Assembly (NCBI GenBank): GCA_030849805.1
Contig: JASANZ010001932.1
Coordinates: forward strand, 1-25,341
Length of the DNA: 25,341 bases
Source of the DNA: Sergeia podlipaevii
Lineage: Eukaryota > Euglenozoa > Kinetoplastea > Trypanosomatida > Trypanosomatidae
Direction: 5' to 3'
Translations under genes and position numbers: made by a program
In this document: in pieces, positions 10,601-17,876 of the stretch
How the letters are laid out: every line of letters starts with the position of its first letter
Position numbering within the stretch: the stretch's first letter is position 1
Notes under the pieces: generated by a model
Seen by the model: only the letters and a program-made list of their open reading frames with translations
What the model was told of the DNA's origin: nothing
The model's database searches: none

Positions 10601-11143
10601 GTGTCTGCGGAGAACGAAAGCGACATGGACGATGATAGCAATGACGATGGTGAGAGCGGACCTGCCAAGGCGCTCATGGAGGACCTTAAGACCATGAAGG
10701 AGAACCTTAGCACTTGCCTGAAGGACATGACCAATGATGCAACACGCATGAGAGGACTTGTTCAGCAGCTGGAGGTTGCGAGTGTGCCTGTGGCATCAGG
10801 TTTGTCGCCAAGCATGAGCCGCTGTGTAGGTGGACTGTCGGCGGCGCGCAGTCAGCGCACGATGGCCCCTGGCCAAGTTGGTAGCAGCGAGCGCGGGTCA
10901 CGCAGCGGCAAGCATGCGTTCAGCCCTCCAGAGGGAAGCAGCGCGGTGTTTGCCCCGCAGGATGCGAGCTCACTGGAGGCCCAAATCAAGTACATGCAGC
11001 AGCAGCTGAAGAAGTTGAAGGAGGAGGAGGCTGGTGCTGTTGCTGTGACGAAGAAAAGAGGCCCTGTAGAGGGTGCTGCGGAGCCCTTGGAGGCGTCTGA
11101 AACTGGCGTCTTTCCTGCCACTGAGAAGCCTTCGAAGAAGTAA
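1634..11143 (+). CDS. IP3R: Inositol 1,4,5-trisphosphate receptor-type calcium release channel
   Basis: This is a very large intracellular Ca2+ channel of the IP3 receptor/ryanodine receptor superfamily, 3169 residues from the first ATG; another ATG at 1661 is possible. In trypanosomes the family member is reported to release Ca2+ from acidocalcisomes. The N-terminus resembles the suppressor beta-trefoil of IP3 receptors (about 8-220, with FRIVP and YKIRSDGDS), followed by a MIR-like region (about 280-600). A first RIH-like helical region starts near 670 and a second covers about 1315-1400 (PLLLDVTRYN). An RIH-associated segment (about 2290-2370) contains LFCEGHYAGLQNYIR and EICQGPCRPNQ. The ion channel domain has hydrophobic segments near 2640-2660, 2669-2696, 2735-2773, 2790-2813 and 2869-2896, with the filter GGGIAD at 2846-2851 and FGIIIDTF just after. 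The linker domain has a C2H2-like set (C2911, C2914, H2932, H2937), then HNMW and YTGQESYV as in IP3 receptors. An acidic patch and a predicted coiled coil end the protein. EESYV-type linker features favour IP3 receptor over ryanodine receptor. Odd points are a long low-complexity insert at about 296-403 and a basic-acidic insert around 1245-1275. Confidence 0.96.
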   Translation: MDRGRLTVKMGGLIYLQCTDGCLSAAGLEGERLFLRSPNMNESSDDVLPFYAITGSVFRIVPTRSSLEAAERAASSAKKSPEEAALDPSMVATESLNAHEVTYGQSFSLIHEASQLYVSVAHSQPSENDPDCVSVVLVSEESAMSTSCELIFVPRYKIRSDGDSLNRDDEVLIRSASKSSFFHVSGPRNITPKEAIALHQTFRRGGALSMLGRQDPAFEADLETPSSIADEACLREYLDEVNGCEEGGVSFALRRYDVGIDRANVQRNQLHISRSFVSSGMPLALYHREREAFLTTSVSTPRPIRDSEAMDQDGTFSAPTRKRRMDASAAAFTALSGAEGDGFDNASIISSRQQHVLQQASNINGLMDAGRGTLLPFPAFAAYDRCGAGNDDGMLASVVCPVTSHWIIEAENPMQGGPVRLGNTQYRIRHVISGKYLAVCGSAIDDYFNEVEDVSDGDSCAESDGVKPKGCASSAVSQTGDHVVRETALCLIPQPNNDRDLQRTLFSIESLFPTQCHYLIEQDCLLLKNTITGMYVSTYNTVPGPNIRLSLQWKPSMADTICTVCVPREAQRSSLFIRSQCVWLTHFRDCMQEVTSKKLRERADVKDKAAHGDTEAIAALTKWEEERANMPAIIADRMNVPDFDERLLRRKVEFHVAPHTAPPPPSVNPDYEQLYRLIGLCQRSLAELIGFCGVSEEANPLKRDGLPIHSNQKKLYDAQLYRLIFDVILSPFKVLSNAAKPVGETLEEFCRRGSASAAGEQAGQMGFGGGVRYSMWDVNPQGTHVADILASEGLMAVEEVLLPLNEEIHLLLHLAFRLLRQMTRHDSAFADGWCEYIPVFLEMDGRRLHVVDTMQEMFTDNPDLPLDAVRQVANHFIGATKTIRRGSYIDFLGAACTLKYRGFPDRQEFVCRKLVMENPHLLAHFAVKGNKLYIRPSTGGTEMECVEFFASNSDRMQVAFVENQIALMARLCYDGCPRICQEEVSKILSAEGVIIALKTLVWTGTERVGVISMLDSLRGHFIRLALQAHIIGKISNPAIQLRISTVLFGSSSLRSSTSCTYYSGIEDDAMAKTLKEVCFHILRANPYFIHRNVSRNTLIRAVIGVWRRLIAYRQYNQEEANALIPLFMRLLDGLKDVISPPSDSTVKQKSLRLKTNVETIHIIRTREMICMSMQSLLTNAMARGADEVILYLYRAYTEKGAVRCKPWIDAGCGSGSPKSVGARMVKLLSDGTAVVKNAASGAAAEAGCCGRRKRRADGYEQIGDSGEDDDDNVSETSTMKHGRFYAALVPMGVREDEDGGADGEEMMSAKHVHEYLDFLTDRMCSVLRPVRLIPLLLDVTRYNNNNLTQQAMRLMVQLSVVKRSMAQMVLQVNTLPSTEIVRSFDKIHDVAVQLLQSYEKESSFGENWDIAIETTVMTLLGSFEETATTETPVENLKDIYTTISSAEEEAQAIISVTAGSTAGMSVAERQAAERAASLKAKEKGSAVLVPKVDMKTRVSQLWSRLAGATRLMIYNNAIRKRRRGLGLSEFSKVPLHLIVRSEVMAHWRIHETLLRMLPKVPPSDETFLRLMKFFYYFTLSESNAKLLRAHINVFMSCLRVNQAASALCLHTIVAILGTMRDIDEFLTQDLLDAFATRINANVLSRVPDQEFVELLSDKVFSKKSVGVVVRRRMMLTLREHKTLRYLVNPRPHPTQVEIHFTSALVNLVCNICGADSSVLTLAQGMLPASNTCSVCLKYASEDILTDKGTAVPDVGRAEAMNLLGGFKLVNPYLRTLVALYFTADEGNKNELRRRQMQWSADQQWWLILRRFTDLMKGVSRLIKVDAGSVHNRGVNAILLYRLFFLTSVPIALAAFFMSCFSTEGYFKNTKVIGTGLRDLLETVTDFGDCLMQFKGSLSLTTEDVVTYRQMLGIVQYRAEAVRDDTLLQLARKCERSKNAMREYLAEQQHELQAALVAEEAMHERMGLRDANDEDISAFDILFKEEAVSKELQEDSGRSLIMSSAAGGSKGINIVRASLRETLKGNTVIPNITQNPSSIAYIINSLLVRATSDPKIRQSITRITSALKSLLFGPRTSVALLNLFYNALDTVLHHPKYIHACVDEIYVQGGGTEEGEDAAGGDVSPTRQSKTTLDLDDLYAGDTPGYALQVAFSDAGLMHVAVSMCAIEDDVIAYNAVRLGVMILEGGNKRVQKALYQYFITREEGFFRNMRDIIRETLTWTRQVNSEHQYYMLKRGMRGNQHRVTAASINVQLIDAMIPKKKDTPLPSQQNKSVSKLSGWARVRGSRRLKLMTTVFRLLQLFCEGHYAGLQNYIRVQHDNLHNTNIVHEIMVLMEDITVFITPANLKLLSQGFDLLTEICQGPCRPNQEALINYGVCGMCRYVLEHITSKMHAPVSERDLLNDVSVDDLSSVRYGVSTTLLSLIEGCREPDVFQRIFMQMPLTVIGNEVATTKPAALESLERNGSGAGEDREDEAEGDDNDERIESFYNWLIFLRSIRPYANESEMDQIDHIFLHCSELTPYLGSIEVSREEGLERVFFRIPQLCTSLTQDRKDSLLWSVDRTSRATKLSDFLHKSDELIFAIEQNYAFNQKLMSWTRFDVAYNAEAGRPSRCIQRCKLVYNNRIASYLFTSNIGYYDGVSMLMAVLVNCVLVLVEGGQIGGWVKLGEEQFVLLMCVIQTIVCAFIFYVEVLVGFPVHLYTLYKDKQRLQEEVATFDISMKEVYSGLTMKEIVSSFFTWFIAIFRFSLLVFAALSCLVSPYFAAFNLMLLIYKISTLRTFIAAITMNGKQLLLTAVLGVMMLYLFSIVGYLSFSNQYNPDEESPDRENCKTLMQCFIYSLSQGLRAGGGIADVMHPWSWNDPNIVSRISYDMLFYALVTVVFLNIMFGIIIDTFGQMRDEKSEKEADMHGTCFICALDSDELEKLSVNGFKTHVKNEHNMWMYLYFMHHLRRKDPNDYTGQESYVNAKIQLNSLAFFPDENCLALEASKQVSAENESDMDDDSNDDGESGPAKALMEDLKTMKENLSTCLKDMTNDATRMRGLVQQLEVASVPVASGLSPSMSRCVGGLSAARSQRTMAPGQVGSSERGSRSGKHAFSPPEGSSAVFAPQDASSLEAQIKYMQQQLKKLKEEEAGAVAVTKKRGPVEGAAEPLEASETGVFPATEKPSKK

Positions 11144-12514
11144 AAAGAAGGAAGGGAAGAAGGAGAAAGAAGAAAGCAAGGGCTTTGCGGATATTGCAAT
11201 ATGCATGTATGTGTGCGTGTGTGGTACATGGAATGCTTTTTTCTCTTTGTTTGAAAATGTGAAGAAGAAGGCCGCTTTCAAGAAACAACAATTAAAGTAT
11301 AAGATACATATACATATATACTCAGGATGATGATGGGTGCAGTATGAGGTGGATCAAGAGCTATTTATTATTATTATTGATTTATGAAACTGGGAAGAGA
11401 AAAAAAAAATGGGAAATATGTGAGTGTTATGATATTGTGAAAGCTGTGCTTTCTTTTCTTTTCTTTTATCAGGTATTAATATATGCACGCGTGTGGTTTA
11501 ATATAGGTTCTAATGATTATAAAGAGGAACTCTCCTTCCTGTGGATAAGTAGCGTATGTCATATTATCGTAAGTATTTTTTTTTGTTTTTCCAATGGATG
11601 TTCTTGGAACTTTTTGTACGCACGCATGATGAAAATGCTTTTGAAAAGCGAGAGTTGCTAGTGCCTCTGTTTTTGTTTGTTATATTGCTATAACTGTATA
11701 GAGAATTGTGCTATAAACAACAGCAAAAAAAAAAAAAAAAGAAACAAAAAAAAAGAAGGTATGACAAAGCTGCAGCGTTTTCTTTATGGCAAATAGCATA
11801 TACTTGCTAGGTTTTCAGCGTGGTTTATCTCCTTAAATGATACATTCCTAGCTAGTACTATGCGAAAGTGTTGTGAAGCTACACTGCTGCTTTTAGTGTC
11901 TCATATATTGCCAAGAATACACATTATATTCCATCATCTCTTTCTTTCTCCGCTTTTTTTCTTTCTTTTTAATACATAACATTTTTTTTAAAAAAAAATT
12001 GCTATTGCTATATATTGGTCTCGAGTTACTTACATTACACAACGCAGCTTATTTAGTATTTTTTATTATTATTATTAATATACAATAAATCTGGTGGCTT
12101 ACAACCTAACCTACATTTTTTAAAAAGTCTTTTACACATTTTTTTTCAATTTTTATCTTATTAGTTCTTATTTTCTTTTTTTTTTTGTCCGTTGACGTAC
12201 TCCACTTTTTCATATTCTTTGTAGATAGAAGAAGTACATCTTTCTTTTTTTCGATTTTTTTTTTTTTTTTTGCGTGCACAATCTGTACTTCTTCGTTGTT
12301 GAAATTCTAAAAAAAATAATAACTGTAAACGTGAAGGAATTAGGTATAGAAGAGGGTTCACGTAATAGGTCGTGTTTCTTGTCTCCTGCTTTTTTTTTTT
12401 TTGGCATTGCATATTAGAAAGAAACAAGAATAGAAGTATACAAGCAAAAGGCACCGTTTTCTCTCATTCTTCATCCCTCCTACCCCCTTCTTACACTTGA
12501 GGGCCTATTACACT
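11144..12514. other. Spacer: IP3 receptor 3' UTR and RRM gene A 5' region
   Basis: No gene is supported here. The first 250 bases are purine-rich, then the DNA becomes T-rich with long T and A runs. T-run/A-run dyads occur at 11982-11998 and 12115-12126. An open frame at 11344-11661 (105 codons) and a minus-strand frame at 12161-12454 are low-complexity and have no recognisable family or composition shift, so they are not called. TATTTTTT octamers are seen at 11574 and 12057. The 3' end holds the acceptor region for the next gene. Confidence 0.7.
12385..12501 (+). promoter_or_regulatory. Candidate trans-splice acceptor region for RRM gene A
   Basis: Two layouts are possible. A run of T at 12390-12402 is followed by the first AG at 12416-12417, giving a 5' UTR of about 97 nt. 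A second C/T-rich tract at about 12456-12492 is followed by AG at 12500-12501, giving a 5' UTR of only 13 nt. Both precede the ATG at 12515 without an intervening ATG in the short version. The choice is an inference. Confidence 0.45.
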
Positions 12515-13642
12515 ATGGAGGCAACTGAAGCGGGCAACCACGATGCCGCCAAACTGACATTCACTACCTTCAACGTCATTGATCCCCACACGCAGATGGC
12601 TACGCTGGCGACAACAGCAGCAGCGGCCGCAACACAAGCAACCGCTGCAACAGCAATAATCGGTGGAGCCTCCGCAACTTTGCGATCCAAGACACAAGCA
12701 TCTGAGGACAACGAGAACCACGTGAAGCTTCTCAATCACAACTGCAGGAGAAACGTGTACATCTGCGGTCTTCCCCCAACGTGTACATCGGAGTCCTTCC
12801 GTGAATTGTGTAGCCAATACGGCCACATTGAAGCCTCACGCATCTCGGTAGATGCGTCGTGCACACCGACTAAAGGTCATGGCTTTGCTCTTTTTACAAA
12901 TGAAGAGAGCGCGCGCAGGTGCGTAGAGGGGCTGGATCGTCAGCGCTACCCAGGAGATAAGCGTCGAAGACTGAGGGTGCGATTTGCCGACGCGCAGGCG
13001 ACTCCGCACCCCACACAGCATACAAGTAGTAGCTTCAGGAAGTCTGCATCAATCTCATTGTCTCCGTCTTTCCCCCCAATGACTTCTGTGAGCAACACCA
13101 CCACGATGCAGGGCGATACTATCCCTAGCGTGGGTTCTGAAAGCATGATGAGCAGCTACACATCGTCCACACTTGGGCATGGTGGAGAGGTTGAGGGAGG
13201 CAGGAGCTTATCCACAAGTATCCTGGACTTATCCTGCATAAACCCTTCTTTTGCTTCTACGCGGAGCTTCTCCTTCTCCACCCAGCAGCAGTCGTCGCAA
13301 CAGTCTCAGCCGCAGCAGCAATCGTCACATATTTTTCCTCCGGCCACCTACCAGCAGCCGAAACTTTTTATCGTCTCCCCATCTCACACCTTTCCTCTGC
13401 CGAGTGCAGTAGCGCAACCAGTCATTCAGCCTTCTTTCTTATGCCCTGCTTCTCCCAACTCAACCTCAACCACAGCTACAACAATTGTAGGCAACGACGG
13501 TGGCCTTGCGGCGATGGGGCCGGCAGCTATGAGTGCACCTATTCTGAACACCTCATACGCAACTCCTCTCTATCCCGGTGTGCAGCCAGTGCAGCAAGTC
13601 CTCTGGATTCCGTACGTTACTGGCATGCCACCACATGGATAA
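12515..13642 (+). CDS. RNA-binding protein with a single RRM (protein A, RBP10-like by position)
   Basis: This is a 375-residue protein with one RNA recognition motif at about residues 79-162. RNP2 is VYICGL (81-86) and RNP1 is KGHGFALF (120-127), with the aromatic position of RNP1 intact, so RNA binding is likely. The N-terminal 70 residues contain an Ala/Thr-rich low-complexity run. The C-terminal 210 residues are Ser/Gln/Pro-rich, including a Gln-rich patch encoded by CAG/CAA, and are probably disordered. The ATG at 12515 is the first in frame; the frame upstream opens only with a TTG. The RRM is closely similar in layout to that of the gene at 17877 (shared RNVY, KG-GF-LFT, SA--C and VR-AD). 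Its place next to the IP3 receptor matches, from memory, T. brucei RBP10, a repressor that binds UAUUUUUU in procyclic-specific mRNAs. Whether A or B is the orthologue is not settled by reading alone. No zinc finger or second RRM is seen. Confidence 0.93.
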   Translation: MEATEAGNHDAAKLTFTTFNVIDPHTQMATLATTAAAAATQATAATAIIGGASATLRSKTQASEDNENHVKLLNHNCRRNVYICGLPPTCTSESFRELCSQYGHIEASRISVDASCTPTKGHGFALFTNEESARRCVEGLDRQRYPGDKRRRLRVRFADAQATPHPTQHTSSSFRKSASISLSPSFPPMTSVSNTTTMQGDTIPSVGSESMMSSYTSSTLGHGGEVEGGRSLSTSILDLSCINPSFASTRSFSFSTQQQSSQQSQPQQQSSHIFPPATYQQPKLFIVSPSHTFPLPSAVAQPVIQPSFLCPASPNSTSTTATTIVGNDGGLAAMGPAAMSAPILNTSYATPLYPGVQPVQQVLWIPYVTGMPPHG

Positions 13643-13791
13643 AATACCTGTTTATACGTTTATATATATCTATAATTTTTTTTTTTCAAAGTTATGTAAC
13701 TACTTGTTCTTTTTCTTCAGCATACCTATGTGTATGTTCCAAGTCACGTAAAGTGTGTTTTTTTTCTTTCCTTTTTAAAAGTTATCTACTA

Positions 13792-13810
13792 TCTCTCTCT
13801 CTCTCTCTCT
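13792..13810. repeat. (TC)n microsatellite
   Basis: About nine TC units. It forms the core of a pyrimidine tract that is followed by AG at 13842-13843, so it could act as a trans-splicing signal. Confidence 0.9.
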
Positions 13811-13845
13811 TGTGCTTCACGCCTGCCAAAACATACAAACAAGGG

Positions 13846-14022
13846 ATGGCGGCTTCTTCATTTGGTACTAGCGGGGATGACGCTGAGGAATTTTCTTTCT
13901 TAAAAAATTATCAATATGAAGGGAACAGAGAGAGAAAGAGAGTAAATAAAGAGAAAGGGTTGTGTAGATACATCTTTTTTTTTTTTTTTTGCAACCCTTC
14001 TCATTTTTTATTTATATATTGA
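13846..14022 (+). CDS. Doubtful small ORF, 58 codons, function unknown
   Basis: I do not recognise this protein. The ATG lies just after a TC-rich tract (13784-13816) and an AG at 13842-13843, an arrangement that fits a trans-splice acceptor with a very short 5' UTR. The first 40 residues (starting MAASSFGTSGDDAEEF) are mixed in composition and less AT-driven than the surrounding DNA. The last 20 are Phe-rich because the frame runs into a T tract at about 13975-13990. There is no homologue I can name. It may be a tiny peptide gene, an upstream fragment of a decayed gene, or chance within the 3' UTR of gene A. Confidence 0.2.
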   Translation: MAASSFGTSGDDAEEFSFLKNYQYEGNRERKRVNKEKGLCRYIFFFFFCNPSHFLFIY

Positions 14023-15354
14023 CTTTTCCCCTTCCCCCCTCTCTTCCCTTCTCCTTCCCTCTTGCTTTTTCTTTTTGATTTCTATCATTATTTCACATCT
14101 CTCTTTCTTTCTCTTTTCTTTTTGCTATTTACAAGATCATATATTTATTTATATTTGTTCTTTCTTATTTTGATTCATGTACGAGTCATGGAATTGCCTC
14201 TTTCCCCCTTTCCTCCCTCTTTTTGTTATCTGTTTCCTTCCTTTTTTTCACTATTATTATTTATTTTTTTGGGAAAAGTGTGTTTACGCTATCTGATATG
14301 CGGAGTTTCTAAGTGTTTGTGTGCTATCTTCTTTTTCAGCTGTTTGTTGCAAGGTATTTTGGTATCTTTGTGATATTTTTCTTTTTGCACGTTGCTTTGA
14401 TTTTATGCTTGTTCTTTTTTCCAAAAAAGAAAAAGAAAATGGGAAAATATGCTTATGCATGAGCACTTTTGGAGCTCTATTATTCCCATTGATGCATTTT
14501 GACAAGCGTTAAATTCTATTTTCCTCCTTTTGCATATTATGGATAAGCGTCCGCTTACTGTTTTTTTTTTCCTGGTCAGGCAATGCTGAATTTTTTCTTT
14601 TAATGTAAGAGTGAGAAAAGAAAAGGAGATGATGAAATACTTCATCAGAAACGATATTTGTCATTTTTTCCCCTATAAAGGGAAATCCAAGAAAGCGTTT
14701 ATGAAAAGAAGAAGGAAAAAATTCAATATGAAATTAGATACACGTGGGGAAGAGTCTAAAATTAGTTTTTAAAAGGAAAAAAAATGTAAAAGTAGTATCA
14801 TCACGTTAGCAAAAAAAAATAAATATATGATGGTATGAAAATCAAAGTTTGTGTTAGAATGAAAAGAAAATACATCTCTTTTTAGACCACACTGAGAAAA
14901 ATATGGTACCTGCTAACTATTATTATTGTTTAGTAGTAGTACTGCTTCTAATATTACTATTTTTTCGACGTAGAAAAAATGTTTTATGTTACCTTTGTTT
15001 TTTAGCGGTCTTCTCTTTTTTTTTTGTGAAACTTTGATGTTTTTTTTCTTTTCTTGGGTTTTTTGAAAGTCTTTCTTTTGTGTCATCGCTTGCACGCTTT
15101 AAGAGCGTGTTTTTCTTTGGACACCTATTTATCTATATATATATATGATAGTTGCTTTGACGCACGCGTGTTTTTTCTTCTCTCTCTATCTTACTCTCTC
15201 TTTTTTTCTGGCTGTTTCTGTTAGGACTCGTAGTTCCTCCATTCTCATTTCTTTCATCACGCGTTCTTTGTATTTATTCAATTTTTTTCCTTTTATATAT
15301 TTTATGTGGTTCTTGTTTTTCTCGAGACAAAAGGGCGTCAGTGAGAGAGCAACC

Positions 15355-15372
15355 ATATATATATATATATAT
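15355..15372. repeat. (AT)9 microsatellite
   Basis: Nine uninterrupted AT units, followed 24 bases later by an AC repeat. Confidence 0.95.
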
Positions 15373-15396
15373 ACACATACATATTCAAACTGGATT

Positions 15397-15416
15397 ACAC
15401 ACACACACACACACAC
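15397..15416. repeat. (AC)10 microsatellite
   Basis: Ten uninterrupted AC units on the + strand. Confidence 0.95.
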
Positions 15417-15821
15417 GAGTACGGCAACATGTATATTTACTTAACTTCTTCACGCATGTGCATGCGCAAAGACTATTTGGAATTTTGAGTGTTTGTTCTC
15501 TTAATGACTCCTCCACTATTTTTTTTTGTGGACCTTTGCGGGGCTTTGCGTGCATAGTCTTTTTTCTTTTCTTTCTTCTATTCATTATGGAAATTGGTAT
15601 GCAGAAAAATAAATAAAATTAGAACTGATTGATTGCGAGAGAATAAAAGGACTGTTTACTATTAAAAGCGCTTTTTATGTCATGTAAGTTCTGATTGGGC
15701 TGCATACCATAAAGGTCATCCCAGTTCTCTTTTCTCTTTTTTTCTGTGTATTGTTTTCTTTCAGCTTAAGAGATTTCTCAACCTACTCCCCACCGTTCTT
15801 TTATAGCTTCTATCTTCTTGC

Positions 15822-15837
15822 GTGTGTGTGTGTGTGT
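15822..15837. repeat. (GT)8 microsatellite
   Basis: Eight GT units on the + strand; most other dinucleotide repeats of this class in the window have CA on this strand. Confidence 0.95.
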
Positions 15838-16190
15838 TCTTCATCTCTTTTTTCTTCTTCCTTTGCTGACTATTTTTGGCGGTTACCCTTCCAATCTATT
15901 GCAGCAAGGTTCTTTCTGATTACTATGTTTTCTTTTTTTGTTGTTGTTTGTCGTGTTGGATACTCTTTACGAATTGAGCGGGGTATCCTTTTCTTTTTTT
16001 GTATCCTCCTTATTACTATATACAGCTATATTTTCTTGTGGTTCCTTCTTGTATCTACTTATGTGTGTCTGTGTATATATATGTTCTTGGAAATGATTTT
16101 TTTTTTTAAATATTTATATGTGTACGTGTTGCGTGTCTGTTTGTGTGCGCGCAGTTGCAGTGCATGACTGGGCGGATGAGGACGAGTGAT

Positions 16191-16217
16191 CACACACACA
16201 CACACACACACACACAC
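16191..16217. repeat. (CA)13 microsatellite
   Basis: Thirteen and a half uninterrupted CA units, the longest CA run in the window, followed by an A tract. Confidence 0.95.
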
Positions 16218-16624
16218 GAAAAAAAAAAAAGAAGCAAAGAATAATTTTTTGTCTTCTCTTTTTTTTATCTATTTCATAGCAAAAGAAAAAGGAATATCAA
16301 AAGTTCAAATTTCTCTGGTGAATGCATTCCTGTTTGTGTCATATAGCGTCAGTTGCCCTTCTTTCTTCATCTTCCTTACATCTATACACACAACTGTTAT
16401 GTTTAAAGCGATGGTGTGTGAGTGGGAGGGAGAGAGGGGCTTTAAATTTCGCGTAAATTTCAATTTATACACTGATCTCTCTTGATGTACTTATTTTCTT
16501 GTTTTGTTTCTTTTCTCCCAACATTTCCCCTTTTTTTTTCATTTTTAAAAACAATTCGCACCATATATACGCAGAATTAAAAAACAATTGCATGCTTAGC
16601 GATTTTTTTTTTTACTCTTTCTAG

Positions 16625-16659
16625 TCTTTTCTCTTTCTCTTTCTTCCTTTTTTTTCCAG
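16625..16659 (+). promoter_or_regulatory. Strong candidate trans-splice acceptor in the A-B spacer
   Basis: A nearly pure C/T tract of about 33 bases ends in CCAG at 16656-16659, one of the best acceptor-like signals in the window. Downstream, 33 sense codons run from 16660 to a TGA at 16756-16758 with mixed composition but no ATG. If this acceptor serves gene B, its 5' UTR would be about 1.2 kb. It could also be an unused or alternative site. Confidence 0.4.
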
Positions 16660-16924
16660 TACGCTAGTAGTGGCAATACTGTCTTTAAAGAGAGTTTGTG
16701 GGAATATCTAAAACTCAAGAACGAAGAGGCGTACGTGAGAATACAGACTCACAGTTGATTGTGTATACCAAATGAAGAGCGAAGAGAAGCTACTTTTCCA
16801 AAAGAAAAAAAGCGACAGCATTTAGAACTCCTGGAAAAGAAGGAGGGGATTGCATATACTTTAGAGACTCTCTCTTCTTCTCTCTTTCAACAGCTCCCAG
16901 TTGCAGTTTGGCACGGCACACACG

Positions 16925-16943
16925 CACACACACACACACACAC
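16925..16943. repeat. (CA)9 microsatellite
   Basis: Nine and a half CA units, extended upstream by an imperfect CACACG stretch from about 16917. Confidence 0.95.
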
Positions 16944-17465
16944 GTGTAGTTTGTGTGGGTTATTGGCTTTTATTATTGTTCTTGTTGCTATTAGTTGTGG
17001 AGGGTTCATTTCTTTTTTTTTCACTTTAATCGTCGTGGCTGCTCTTTCCGGTATAACTTAAAAACAACAGCAACAACAACAAAAAAAAAAGGAGTGCCAA
17101 CCTTAGTTCCTTGTTTATGACTCGCGTACCTTGAGTTTTTTTTTTCCTTTTTGTGTGTTTGTGTATATCTGTGTGTCGCTCTTGTACACAGTAAAATCTC
17201 TGCCTAACAGAACACGTATAGACACCCGAAGAGGAGGGAGGGAAGGGCAGGAAAGGGTGTAATAATGCACGTGGCTTGCTGATACTTGCAGGGCGAAGCA
17301 AACAATAATAACAACAAAATTCTGATTTTTTTAATTTTTTTTCTTTGTACTGCTCCTTTTCCTTTTGAAGGAAAGAAGAGAGAAGTAGTCTACTATCATC
17401 CTACTACATACTTCAGCTTGCTTTTTTTTCTTTGTAGCTTTTAAATATTACTGCAATCGCGGCTG

Positions 17466-17486
17466 ATTATTATTATTATTATTATT
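17466..17486. repeat. (ATT)7 trinucleotide repeat
   Basis: Seven ATT units that run into a T tract; the end creates a TATTTTTT octamer at 17483-17490. Confidence 0.95.
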
Positions 17487-17670
17487 TTTTGATCAAACAA
17501 ACAAACAAGCAACAACAACAAGAACAAACAGTGAGTGAAAGCGCGGTCTCTTTCTCTGTTTATTGCTGCCCTATTCCACATTTCTTTGTTGAATCATTAT
17601 TGCTGTACATTTGTATTGTATTTTCATTTTGTTCTATTGACATTAAAAATATATATCAAGGGTATACAAA

Positions 17671-17690
17671 GAGTTTTTTTTTTTTGTAAG
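17671..17690 (+). promoter_or_regulatory. Candidate trans-splice acceptor for RRM gene B
   Basis: A T run (about 17674-17685) is followed by the first AG at 17689-17690. This would give a 5' UTR of about 186 nt before the ATG at 17877. Another T run at 17771-17778 followed by AG at 17784-17786 is an alternative, but its A-rich context is less typical. Confidence 0.4.
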
Positions 17691-17821
17691 GCAATCATAA
17701 TCATAAAAAAGAAACAGCAACCGGGGCTGAGGAGCTGGGAGTGATCAAGGAAAGAGATTTATATATTCTCTTTTTTTTAAAAAAGAAAGGGCCAAAGGAA
17801 AAAAGAAAGAAAACTACAAAT

Positions 17822-17840
17822 ACACACACACACACACACA
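17822..17840. repeat. (CA)9 microsatellite in the probable 5' UTR of RRM gene B
   Basis: Nine and a half AC/CA units lie 36 bases upstream of the ATG at 17877. With the acceptor candidates upstream, the repeat would be inside the mature 5' UTR. Confidence 0.9.
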
Positions 17841-17876
17841 TAAAAAAAGGGGGTTTGGCATAAGCGAGCTTTGAGT

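Larger units (their letters stand above)
13643..17876. other. 4.2-kb gene-poor spacer: probable long 3' UTR of RRM gene A and 5' region of gene B
   Basis: Apart from a doubtful 58-codon ORF at 13846-14022, no gene is supported. The DNA is T-rich with several microsatellites (TC, AT, AC, GT, CA, ATT, listed separately). Open frames such as 14062-14373, 15145-15444, 15751-16167 and 16186-16485 are made of Phe/Ser/Leu/Tyr or repeat-encoded Tyr-Ile and His-Thr runs, and are chance products of T-rich or dinucleotide sequence. TATTTTTT octamers occur at 14262, 14958, 15517 and 17483. A good pyrimidine-tract acceptor is found at 16625-16659, so the transcript boundary between the two RRM mRNAs could lie near there. 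Confidence 0.7.

Noticed and set aside
1634..11143. Ryanodine receptor instead of IP3 receptor
   Set aside because: Length, the absence of recognisable SPRY or RyR repeats, and the HNMW plus YTGQESYV linker fit the IP3 receptor better.
13441..14022. 193-codon + strand open frame beginning inside RRM gene A
   Set aside because: The first 200 bases are an alternative frame of the real gene and the middle is T-rich spacer. Only the part from the ATG at 13846 is kept, with low confidence.
14412..14431. Perfect inverted repeat TTCTTTTTT / AAAAAAGAA
   Set aside because: Made only of T and A runs with a 2-base centre; expected by chance in this DNA.
15751..16167. 138-codon + strand frame looking like a membrane protein
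   Set aside because: The Phe/Leu/Tyr/Val content is what T-rich DNA encodes, it includes a GT microsatellite, and it has no good composition boundary.
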